NCBI RefSeq assembly: GCF_002160765.1 | Contig: NZ_NFLF01000026.1 | Coordinates: forward strand, 1 to 38,350 | DNA length: 38,350 nucleotides | DNA from: Lachnoclostridium sp. An138 | GTDB taxonomy: Bacteria; Bacillota; Clostridia; Lachnospirales; Lachnospiraceae | Reading direction: 5' to 3' | Shown: positions 22,632 through 29,339 of the stretch, piece after piece | Layout: every line of letters begins with the position of its first letter | Position numbering within the stretch: the first letter of the stretch is position 1 | Notes under the pieces: model-generated | Seen by the model: the letters and a program-made list of their open reading frames with translations, nothing else | What the model was told of the DNA's origin: nothing | Database searches by the model: none | Program-made: the position numbers and the translations under genes

Positions 22632-23317
22632 GCCTGCTCACCGCCGATCCACTGATAGCCCATGCCGTAGGCGGTCTTGATATACTTATGCTCGTCTGTT
22701 TCGATTTTCTTGCGGATACGGCTAATGATGGTGGTCAGGGTATGCTCGTCCACAAAATCTCCGTCAATGTCCCACAGTTTCTCTAAAATCTGCCGCTTGG
22801 TCAGGATAATCCGCGGGTTCTTCACAAACAGAAACAGGGTGCGGTATTCCTTCGGGGTGAAGTCCAGCGGTTCCCCGGCAAGGGACGCCCGCTGCTCGGA
22901 AAAGTCGATTTTCAGAAAGCCATCGTCAAACAGATCGTGCCGTGGAGCGCGGAGTTCCATATTGGCAAAGACCGCTCCCACTTTCTTACATAGCACCGTC
23001 ACCGAAAAGGGCTTTGTAACATAATCTGCGCCGCCTACTTCATAGCCTTTGAGCATATCACTTTCCTTATCGTTGGCTGTAATGAAAATGATATAGGTGT
23101 GCTGGCCGCGCCCTCGGATTTCTTCGCAAAGGTCAAGGCCACTGCCATCCGGCAGATTGATGTCCAGGAGCGCAACATCAAACTCGGTTTCTTTCAAATG
23201 GGAAACAGCATCCTTGCGGTTATAGGCCGCTGTGATTTCATATCCTTCAGACGCCAGGTTATATCCCAGAGTCCGGTTCAAGAGGGTATCGTCCTCCACA
23301 ATCAGTATCTTTCTCAT
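22628..23317 (-). CDS. OmpR/PhoB-family response regulator
   Basis: A 229-aa regulator. The receiver domain has Asp9-Asp10, the phosphorylated Asp52 (LLDINLPDGSG) and the conserved Lys in VTKPFS. The C-terminal winged helix (RQILEKLWDIDGDFVDEHTL, IRKKIE) is of the OmpR type, which binds tandem half-sites about 11 bp apart. Just such a pair occurs in the 19-bp element before this gene and three others nearby, pointing to autoregulation and control of the ABC genes. A GAGGAAGTGAG site precedes the ATG. Confidence 0.92.
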   Translation of the reverse strand: MRKILIVEDDTLLNRTLGYNLASEGYEITAAYNRKDAVSHLKETEFDVALLDINLPDGSGLDLCEEIRGRGQHTYIIFITANDKESDMLKGYEVGGADYVTKPFSVTVLCKKVGAVFANMELRAPRHDLFDDGFLKIDFSEQRASLAGEPLDFTPKEYRTLFLFVKNPRIILTKRQILEKLWDIDGDFVDEHTLTTIISRIRKKIETDEHKYIKTAYGMGYQWIGGEQA

Positions 23318-23353
23318 GCGCTCACTTCCTCTCTTTTTGGGTATATACGATTT

Positions 23354-23387
23354 ATCTTAAAGCTGAAATGTTGCAGAAATGTCCTAA
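23354..23387 (-). promoter_or_regulatory. Shared promoter element, copy d (two-component operon)
   Basis: The 19-bp element at 23369-23387, with ACATTT, a 17-base spacer and TAAGAT (23354-23359) on the minus strand. In this copy the half-sites ACATTTC and ACATTTC are identical and exactly 11 bp apart. Confidence 0.7.
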
Positions 23388-23499
23388 GAATCTAAAAGTT
23401 TTTCATTTTCGCGCCCGCTTAAATTTCTTACCGCTTTATCATAACTTATCATATCATTTGCAGCAAGTATAGGAAATCCTTTTCTCACTCCAAATTCGG

Positions 23500-23558
23500 T
23501 ATAATCGTGCCAGAAAACCGGAACGATAAGGTTATTCCTCAAATCAAACCGGAACGAT
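23500..23558 (+). promoter_or_regulatory. Promoter and direct-repeat operator of the XRE gene
   Basis: A TATAAT -10 at 23500-23505 is followed by AAACCGGAACGAT at 23515-23527 and again at 23546-23558, 31 bp apart (about three helical turns). Both lie downstream of the predicted start, a typical place for a repressor block. Confidence 0.6.
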
Positions 23559-23582
23559 GCAATATTATTGAGGTGAACGATA

Positions 23583-23939
23583 ATGCCGATTGATGATTTG
23601 ACTGCCTTGGGGGACGCACTTCGAGCAGCACGAAAAGAAAAAAATCTGACGCAGGAACAGCTGGCTGATGAATCCCATGTTTCTACCAAACAGATTGCCG
23701 ACATTGAGAAAGCCAGGAGAAATCCTTCCTATTTGATTTTGAAAGCATTGGCAAAAGTGGTTCATCTTTCGCTGGACTCGCTTATGTACCCGGACCTCAC
23801 GCCGGACGAAGCAGGACAGAATGAGATGAAGCTGCTGTATATGAACTGTCCGCCGGAGATGCGGGAAACCTTATTGCACCACACTCGTGGATTCACAGAG
23901 GAACTAAAGGAACTCTCCAAGAAACTTGAAACAAAGTAG
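23583..23939 (+). CDS. XRE-family helix-turn-helix regulator
   Basis: A 118-aa regulator with an N-terminal HTH at about residues 8-68 (LTQEQLADESHVSTKQIADI) and a short helical C-terminus ending ELKELSKKLETK. GAGGTGAA precedes the ATG. It is one of the few plus-strand genes and stands opposite the two-component operon, with a shared intergenic region of 265 bases, so it may repress itself and perhaps the divergent operon. The two AAACCGGAACGAT repeats are candidate sites. It is probably the maintenance or cargo repressor of this section. Confidence 0.85.
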   Translation: MPIDDLTALGDALRAARKEKNLTQEQLADESHVSTKQIADIEKARRNPSYLILKALAKVVHLSLDSLMYPDLTPDEAGQNEMKLLYMNCPPEMRETLLHHTRGFTEELKELSKKLETK

Positions 23940-23981
23940 GCCAGTAAGCGAAATCTGAAGGTTTCGTCACTGGCCTACTTT
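23933..23981. terminator. Terminator after the XRE gene
   Basis: AAAGTAGGCCAGT (23933-23945) pairs perfectly with ACTGGCCTACTTT (23969-23981), and an inner GAAA/TTTC adds to the stem. It includes the stop codon and works in both directions. Confidence 0.8.
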
Positions 23982-24071
23982 ATTCCTGCGGGAAAGAGGC
24001 AAGCAATGCCCCTGGATAGCCATTCGGCTTCCGGCGCTGCTTGTTGAGGGTATCCCCCAAGCCCCCATAAA

Positions 24072-24110
24072 CGCAGAATTTCATTCTGCGGCTGCGCGTT
24101 CTGCGAACGC
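24072..24110. repeat. Two small hairpins after the relaxase gene
   Basis: CGCAGAAT/ATTCTGCG (24072-24090, three-base loop) and GCGTTC/GAACGC (24096-24110, three-base loop) lie just beyond the relaxase stop. They may end its transcript. Tight hairpins also mark origins, but the usual oriT position is at the other end of the mob genes. Confidence 0.4.
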
Positions 24111-24127
24111 TTTGGACCACGATCAGC

Positions 24128-25540
24128 TTATCGCTGTTCGTGGTCTTTTTCTCTTTCTGTATCGTGTTCCGCCTCCATGTTTAAGAGCCGATCTACATTG
24201 GTCTTTGCCGCCAGCAGCTCCCGCATTTCTTCACGGGAGCGCCGGTACTCGGCATAGGTCTTTTTCTTTTCCTCCAGGAGCCGGGCATACTCGGCTTGCA
24301 GCTCCTTGACCTTGGGCAGCTTCTTGACCCCCATATTGTCAAAGGCATTTTTGGCCGCCTGATGGAGCAGGATTTCCTCCTCATGTTCCTGGCGGAATCT
24401 CTTGGAGTAACCGGCCTTCCGGTAGGCCACATAGGTGTCGCGGGTCTTGGCATAGTTGATGATATGGGTCCGCAGGACGGCGATCTCCGCCATGCGTTTC
24501 TCCGCTGCCTTGATTTTTGCAGATAGCTCATTGTGGTGGGCCGTGGCCGCCGCAGCCTTTTCCTCCAGCACAGCATACTCCAGCAGGTTATGCTCGGTGA
24601 GATAGTTCACGGTCTGTGCCATCTGTTTCAGATTAAAGACCTTGGCCCACCGCACATACCCGGCACCTTTTCCGGCCTGGAGCTTTGCCTGGATGTCAAC
24701 CAGCAGATTGACCTTCGGCGGTTCTGCTTGCTTGGCGGACTTCTGACGCGGCGTATGCTCCTTTTGTCCGGCGAGAACGGCCAGCAGGTCCTCCAAGGTG
24801 TAGCCGTCGCCCAAACTGTCCAGACGGGACACTTTGCTCCAGCCGGGGAGCTTCAAGCGGTAAGATTTTCCGCGCTTGGATACTTCACAGCCGGATTCCC
24901 GGAGCAGCTTCAGCAGCTCGTTCAGATCAGCAGGTTTTTGTGCCAGGGCGTTGTCAATGGCAGCACGGAGCAATTCCCGATGGGACAGTTTCGCCTGGTC
25001 CCCCAGCCACTGATCGTAGCTTTTCCCGTGGGGCTTCGGGTTCTCGACAATGGACAGCCCATTCTCAATGCAGATGGTGTCGCTTAATCGGCGGACGGCC
25101 TTTGTGCTGCCCCAAAAGTTGCGGAACTTCCGGTCACAGTCCAGGTTGACCGAACTCCAAATGATATGATTATGGACATGGGCCTTATCAATGTGAGTGC
25201 AGACGATAAAGGCGTGTTTGCCCTTGGTGAACCGTTTGGCAAATTCTACACCGAGCCGGTTGGCTTCCTCCGGGGTGATCTCCCCAGGACAGAAGGACTG
25301 GCGAACATGGTAGGCGATCACATCGTCCGCGCCACGGACCCGTCCGGTGGCGGCAATATATTGGCGCTTGGCCAGCATGAACTCGGCGTCGGCTACACGG
25401 CTATCGCACTCATAACCGGTGATAAGCCTGCCGTGGTCTGTCTTTTGCGGATTGGCCACATAGTCGATAATCGCGCTGATGGCACGGCTCTCGGTCCGGC
25501 CCTTGCCGATGTGCAGCGGCATGATGCGTGTGGTTGCCAT
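24128..25540 (-). CDS. Relaxase of the MobA/MobL (MOBP) type
   Basis: A 470-aa nicking enzyme that starts conjugation of the ICE. The likely active Tyr27 is in SAIIDYVANP. The metal-binding histidines lie in CTHIDKAHVHNHI (His116, 121, 123, 125), preceded by the AYHVRQSFCPGE strand. The C-terminal half is coiled-coil-like and charged (KLQAGKGAGYVRWAKVFNLK, then Lys/Glu-rich helices), as in Tn1549-type relaxases. The ATG at 25538-25540 follows GGAGGAGG. The matching MobC gene is 2.4 kb upstream on the same strand. It is distinct from the MobV relaxase at the left edge; two unrelated transfer systems are therefore present. Confidence 0.9.
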   Translation of the reverse strand: MATTRIMPLHIGKGRTESRAISAIIDYVANPQKTDHGRLITGYECDSRVADAEFMLAKRQYIAATGRVRGADDVIAYHVRQSFCPGEITPEEANRLGVEFAKRFTKGKHAFIVCTHIDKAHVHNHIIWSSVNLDCDRKFRNFWGSTKAVRRLSDTICIENGLSIVENPKPHGKSYDQWLGDQAKLSHRELLRAAIDNALAQKPADLNELLKLLRESGCEVSKRGKSYRLKLPGWSKVSRLDSLGDGYTLEDLLAVLAGQKEHTPRQKSAKQAEPPKVNLLVDIQAKLQAGKGAGYVRWAKVFNLKQMAQTVNYLTEHNLLEYAVLEEKAAAATAHHNELSAKIKAAEKRMAEIAVLRTHIINYAKTRDTYVAYRKAGYSKRFRQEHEEEILLHQAAKNAFDNMGVKKLPKVKELQAEYARLLEEKKKTYAEYRRSREEMRELLAAKTNVDRLLNMEAEHDTEREKDHEQR

Positions 25541-25563
25541 AGAGAAACCTCCTCCCAAAAAGA

Positions 25564-25590
25564 AAAGGACAGCCGCGTGAGCTGTCCTTT
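25564..25590. terminator. Terminator before the relaxase gene
   Basis: AAAGGACAGC (25564-25573) pairs perfectly with GCTGTCCTTT (25581-25590) around a seven-base loop. It separates the upstream gene from the relaxase gene, which starts only 24 bases further, so it may attenuate rather than fully stop transcription. Confidence 0.65.
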
Positions 25591-25592
25591 GG

Positions 25593-26041
25593 TCAATCTG
25601 AATTTTCAATATGCTGTTGTGTTTTTAGAACGGCAATCCGCTTGGTATCTACAAAATGAGTTGCATACCATTTCTCGATTTCAGGGTTTCCGCTTTTGCT
25701 GAACCGCAGCGGAATTACCGGCTTGTGACCCTGCCCATTTTTCTTTTTATGCCCCACTGCTTGTAATAGCAGAAGGATGGTTTTAAGCCGGTTTTCTGTG
25801 CGTATATCCGCATCTGGTGCATGATGAACGAGAGCTTACGCAGATTTACGGTACAGACCTGTTCCAGATAATCCACCTGTCCCAAGCGCCAGTCCTCATA
25901 TTTCTGTTTTGGCAGAGCGCCGACATCCATCAGCACATCCACAGGAGCCGCATAGCCACGGCGCTGGCATTGATGATAGACCGATGAATGTACTTTTCCA
26001 ATCAGCTCTTTTTCAGTCATGGCTGTTATCTTTCTTTTCAT
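25593..26041 (-). pseudogene. Conserved ICE protein, frameshifted at an A-run
   Basis: A protein I recall as a conserved, unnamed neighbour of Tn1549-type relaxases. The first frame (start 26041 or, better, the ATG at 26020 overlapping the previous stop) runs KELIGKVHSSVYHQCQRRGY, YEDWRLGQVDYLEQVCTVNL to YYKQWGIKRK and then stops at 25715. The expected continuation (GHKPVIPLRFSKSGNPEIEK, WYATHFVDTKRIAVL) is complete in the next frame to a TGA at 25593-25595. One missing A in AAAAAGAAAAATGGG explains the shift. A -1 slip on the Lys AAA codon could restore it, so a programmed event is possible though less likely. Confidence 0.7.
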
Positions 26042-27053
26042 GCCAGTTTTTCAGAACAGCCTCCACCTGAGCAATCAGCTGTTCCTTGTCCGGCATATAG
26101 AGAACATAACGGGATGCAAAGATATTGTTGGACAGACCGCCCAAGGCATATTCTGCCGCGATACTGTCTTTTTCCGTACAGAGGATAATGCCGATGGGCG
26201 GGTTATCGTCCGGGTCGTTGACTTCCGCCGCATAGTAGTTTAAGTACATATTGAGCTGACCGGCAGCCTCTGGTGTGAGTTTTGTGGTTTTCAGCTCGAT
26301 CAGCACATACGCGCGGAGAATTTTGTTATAGAACACCATGTCCACATAGTAGTGGGTGTTATTCAGCGTCACGCGCTGCTGTGTCCCGACAAACATAAAA
26401 CCGCGCCCTAACTCCAGCAGGAACTTTTCGATCTGCGCGACCAAGGCTTTTTCCAAATCGCTTTCCAGCATGGGCTTATTTTCCGGCACACCCAAAAACT
26501 CAAATACATAGGGATCGCGGATGATGTCAGCCGGCTGGCTGATCTCAATTCCTCTCTGCGCCAGAGAAAGGACTTTCTCCTTGTTTGCATCACCATCGGA
26601 TAAAAGCAGCCGCTCATACAGCGAACTGTCGATTTGCCGCTTTAGCTCCCGAACCGACCAGCCGGAATTGATGGACTCCTTCTCATAAAAACTACGCTTA
26701 TTTTCGTCAGAAATACTCAAAAGTTCGCAGTAATGGGACCAGGACAATTTAACAGACACTGTCTGTTGAATTGAGTAAGACTGGTAAAATCGTCTCATAA
26801 ATTGAATATTAGACACAGAAAAACCTTTACCAAATTCCCTGGTCAACTCTTTGGAAAGCTCCTTCAAAGTCTGCTTCCCATAATCCGCGCGAATCTGATT
26901 TTGCTGTTCATATTCCACGATGATCCTGCCAATGTTCCAATAGGTTGTCAGGAGCTGTGTATTAACTTGCTGGGCAACATTTTTTCTGGCATTTTCCAGC
27001 AATTCCCGGATTTCCAGAATGATGGAGCTGTTCGGCGTCAACTGATTTTCCAT
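26013..27053 (-). CDS. YhcG-type DUF1016 nuclease-fold protein
   Basis: A 346-aa protein of the YhcG/DUF1016 family. The N-terminal half is the helical winged DUF1016 part (LLTTYWNIGRIIVEYEQ, LSKELTREFGKGFSVSNIQF, WSHYCELL). The C-terminal half has a PD-(D/E)xK core: YYVDMVFYN for the Asp and VLIELK for the Glu-x-Lys. Family members resemble Holliday-junction resolvases and are often near restriction or defence genes; the exact role is not established. AAGGAGG stands seven bases before the ATG. It sits between the CD1845 gene and the gene before the relaxase, where I would not expect it in a minimal ICE, so it is probably inserted cargo. Confidence 0.88.
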   Translation of the reverse strand: MENQLTPNSSIILEIRELLENARKNVAQQVNTQLLTTYWNIGRIIVEYEQQNQIRADYGKQTLKELSKELTREFGKGFSVSNIQFMRRFYQSYSIQQTVSVKLSWSHYCELLSISDENKRSFYEKESINSGWSVRELKRQIDSSLYERLLLSDGDANKEKVLSLAQRGIEISQPADIIRDPYVFEFLGVPENKPMLESDLEKALVAQIEKFLLELGRGFMFVGTQQRVTLNNTHYYVDMVFYNKILRAYVLIELKTTKLTPEAAGQLNMYLNYYAAEVNDPDDNPPIGIILCTEKDSIAAEYALGGLSNNIFASRYVLYMPDKEQLIAQVEAVLKNWHEKKDNSHD

Positions 27054-27157
27054 ACACGCCCTCCTTATCTAAAAACTGTCCGCACATGGCGGAAAAGTAT
27101 GTTTTTATTTAGTATATCCTATTTTCGGAGGAAAGTAAAATAGCGGCAGGATGCTTT

Positions 27158-27457
27158 TTATCCATAAACCAAATCCTGAATTGCATATTTCAAATCCTGC
27201 ACCTTGCCCAGTAGCCAAAAGGCCAGCTTCGGCAGCCCAAAGGGGCTTATGAGAAACGCAATCACCAGCAGGATAAGGCCGTTCTGCGGGGAGTATGTCA
27301 CCAGGACGGCCACGCCCAGCAGGGCGATCACCGTACTGAGCAGCCCCAGCACCAAGCCGGACACATAGACCAACCCCACGCAAATCCAGATGGCCAGGGT
27401 GAGCAGCAGGATCACCGGCGCAATCACAATCTTCATAATCAGCTTCAATACGGTCAT
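27158..27457 (-). CDS. CD1845-like ICE membrane protein
   Basis: A 99-aa protein with three predicted spans and the conserved C-terminus TYSPQNGLILLVIAFLISPF, ending KVQDLKYAIQDLVYG. It is a common small membrane protein of clostridial Tn1549-like elements, of unknown role in transfer. The ATG at 27455-27457 overlaps the previous stop (ATGA). The frame is open 13 codons further upstream without a start. The same C-terminus occurs fused to a ParA start at 6326-6595. Confidence 0.8.
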   Translation of the reverse strand: MTVLKLIMKIVIAPVILLLTLAIWICVGLVYVSGLVLGLLSTVIALLGVAVLVTYSPQNGLILLVIAFLISPFGLPKLAFWLLGKVQDLKYAIQDLVYG

Positions 27458-27765
27458 TTCATGGCCTCCTCTCGACGATCCAAATACTTCTGGCACAGAC
27501 GGCGGACCTGTTCCTCGTCGTCCTCGTTTTCTTCCCGGCGTCCCTTTGTCAGCTGAATGGAGGCAAAGGATTCGTACTCGACCAGCAGATGGTCAAACAG
27601 TTCCTCCGGGGTCCGGCACACATCACCCTCGCAATAGGGCGGGTCCGGGGGTGAGCCGTTGAAGGACACGCAGACATATCCGTACCGGCTCTTGTAGACT
27701 TCCAGCTCCATGTCCTGCGCCAGATAGTCCTCGAAAATCTCTAAAACCTTTTCAAAGGTCAACAT
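27454..27765 (-). CDS. Small acidic ICE protein
   Basis: A 103-aa protein with many Asp and Glu residues (EENEDDEEQVRRLCQKYLDR) and a central strand-rich part (YKSRYGYVCVSFNG, CEGDVCRTPEELFDHL). It is a recurrent, unnamed neighbour of mobC and CD1845 in Tn1549-like elements. An AAAGGAG site lies 11 bases before the ATG. Its stop overlaps the CD1845 start, so the two are co-translated. Acidic character might suggest a DNA-mimic or adaptor, but nothing proves it. Confidence 0.7.
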   Translation of the reverse strand: MLTFEKVLEIFEDYLAQDMELEVYKSRYGYVCVSFNGSPPDPPYCEGDVCRTPEELFDHLLVEYESFASIQLTKGRREENEDDEEQVRRLCQKYLDRREEAMK

Positions 27766-27867
27766 CGGTATCTCAACTCCTTTGTGAGATGTGAGAACAC
27801 TTTGCTATCTGCCTTTATTATCCGGCAAGCCCCGTCAAAAGGCAAGGATACAGACAAAAAGAAAAAG

Positions 27868-27908
27868 CGGAGGGAGATGCGGCGAAAAGAACGCCGTTCC
27901 TCCCTCCG
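27868..27908 (-). terminator. Terminator after mobC
   Basis: CGGAGGGAG (27868-27876) and CTCCCTCCG (27900-27908) with an inner GCGGCG/CGCCG stem, followed on the minus strand by GCTTTTTCTTTTTG. It lies 21 bases past the mobC stop. Confidence 0.75.
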
Positions 27909-27929
27909 CAGATGGGATATATACCCCTG

Positions 27930-28274
27930 TCACGAAAGATGGGAGAGCTGGGTCAGGATTTCCTTCACGCCCTCCCATAACTGTTCCTGCCGCTGGGCTA
28001 TATCCTCCAGGTCAGCGTCGTAGACACGCCCGGTCTCATGCACCCGGCGGGTGAGCTGATTTAAGTTGTTGCTGCTTCGGCGCAGCAGGGACACCAGCTC
28101 CTTCAGCTCCGGCAAGTCCAGCTGCACCACATAACCGTCCAGAGCCATCTTCCGCAGATAGGCTTCCCGATTATTGGTCCCAAGTTGGGACATTTTCTGC
28201 TCGATCAGCGCCAGCTCCTCCGGGGAGACCCGGAAATTCACCTGGACATCCCGCTTGCGCTTCGGGACGCTCAC
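27930..28274 (-). CDS. mobC: MobC-type relaxosome accessory protein
   Basis: A 114-aa DNA-binding protein with a ribbon-helix-helix start (VQVNFRVSPEELALIEQKMS, NNREAYLRKMALDGYVV) and the helical MobC tail (SSNNLNQLTRRVHETGR). It helps the relaxase open and bind oriT. The start is GTG (28272-28274), overlapping the stop of the DUF3849 gene as GTGA, so translation is coupled. Its partner is most likely the MobP-type relaxase at 24128-25540. Confidence 0.9.
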   Translation of the reverse strand: MSVPKRKRDVQVNFRVSPEELALIEQKMSQLGTNNREAYLRKMALDGYVVQLDLPELKELVSLLRRSSNNLNQLTRRVHETGRVYDADLEDIAQRQEQLWEGVKEILTQLSHLS

Positions 28275-29335
28275 CGCTCCGGCTCCCGTTTCTTCTGGCC
28301 CGGAGCTTTCGGGGCTGCCTGTTTCGGTTCCTGCTTCAAATGCTCCCGGACGGAGGGCCGGGGCTGGCGCAGCTCCTTGGAGCGGTCCTCGCTGGCCAGG
28401 ATGGTGGCATAGGTTCCGGGCATCCCTTTCATGCCGGTAAACGCCAGACTGCGAAACGGCAGGAGATTCATCAGCCGGTCATGGTCTTTGCTCCCGGCAC
28501 GGTTCAAAAACTCCGGGGAAATGCGGGCCATGTAATGGATCCCGTGGGGGCTGTTCGGCACATCCGGCGCGCGCAGCGCCCGCAAAATCCGTTCTGCCTC
28601 TGCCTGGATGTCCTCTGCCGTCAAGGGCTGGCGGCGCAGATGTTCCTCACGCACCAGATCAATAAACCCGTTCAAGACAGCAGGGTGGCTGTTTAGGGCA
28701 TAGCCGCACCGGACGGTATCAGAGTTGTAGTTGGGAATGGTCTTGGCCCATTCCTTGTTCCGGGGCGAATAGCGTCCATCCCAGTCCTGGAGCTGGACGG
28801 TGTTGGCAAGGACCAGCATGACCCGATCCATGCCGTAGGTCTCGATCACGCCCTTGGCGGCATCGTGACTGAGATACATCCCGTCGAAGTGTTCCCGCAC
28901 CGCCGCTTCAATGGCTTCCTTGCATTGGAGGTTGGCCCGATTGGAGAACCGGTACTGCTCCAGCTCCCCATGCTCTTTCGCATAGGCAGCGGAGTGAGGG
29001 TAAATGGCGGCTTTCCGCAGCTCCGCCTGGGCCTTGCAAGCGTCATCGGCCCGGTTCTCAATGCTGTCCCGGATCACATCCATGTAGCCGGTCTCCAGCT
29101 TCTCAAAGTAACGGTACACATCAGCCAGCGGCGTGGGCGAATCCAGCAGCGCCTGGGCCTGGGCGTCGGTCAGCTCCAGTTCCTCCATCGCCATCACGAT
29201 GTCCTCCCGGATAGTGTACTCATAGGCATGGTTCAGGACCTCTGCCGCGGACTGGCTTTTCAGCCAGTCCCGGAATTTGTCCTGCTCGGCGGCCATCTTC
29301 TCATAGAGGGCCGTATTCAGATCGTTGGTATTCAT
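28271..29335 (-). CDS. DUF3848/DUF3849-domain ICE protein
   Basis: A 354-aa protein. Residues about 1-100 (LYEKMAAEQDKFRDWLKSQS, YEYTIREDIVMAMEEL) look like DUF3848. Residues about 110-210 (YPHSAAYAKEHGELEQYRFS, VLANTVQLQDWDGRYS) look like DUF3849. The remainder is a proline- and lysine-rich tail. These domains recur upstream of mobC in Tn1549-like ICEs; function unknown, possibly counter-defence or DNA handling. The ATG at 29333-29335 follows AGGAGGTGCGA and overlaps the end of the methylase-helicase gene by eight bases. Confidence 0.8.
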   Translation of the reverse strand: MNTNDLNTALYEKMAAEQDKFRDWLKSQSAAEVLNHAYEYTIREDIVMAMEELELTDAQAQALLDSPTPLADVYRYFEKLETGYMDVIRDSIENRADDACKAQAELRKAAIYPHSAAYAKEHGELEQYRFSNRANLQCKEAIEAAVREHFDGMYLSHDAAKGVIETYGMDRVMLVLANTVQLQDWDGRYSPRNKEWAKTIPNYNSDTVRCGYALNSHPAVLNGFIDLVREEHLRRQPLTAEDIQAEAERILRALRAPDVPNSPHGIHYMARISPEFLNRAGSKDHDRLMNLLPFRSLAFTGMKGMPGTYATILASEDRSKELRQPRPSVREHLKQEPKQAAPKAPGQKKREPER

Positions 29336-29339
29336 ATTA

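Noticed and set aside
15432-23387. The 19-bp repeats as insertion-sequence or transposon ends
   Set aside because: All four copies point the same way, each sits at a fixed distance from a -10 box before a gene, and no transposase is present.
24072-24110. Hairpins after the MobP relaxase gene as its oriT
   Set aside because: Position at the 3' end of the relaxase gene and lack of a recognised nick motif make a terminator role more likely; the MobP oriT was not identified in this window.
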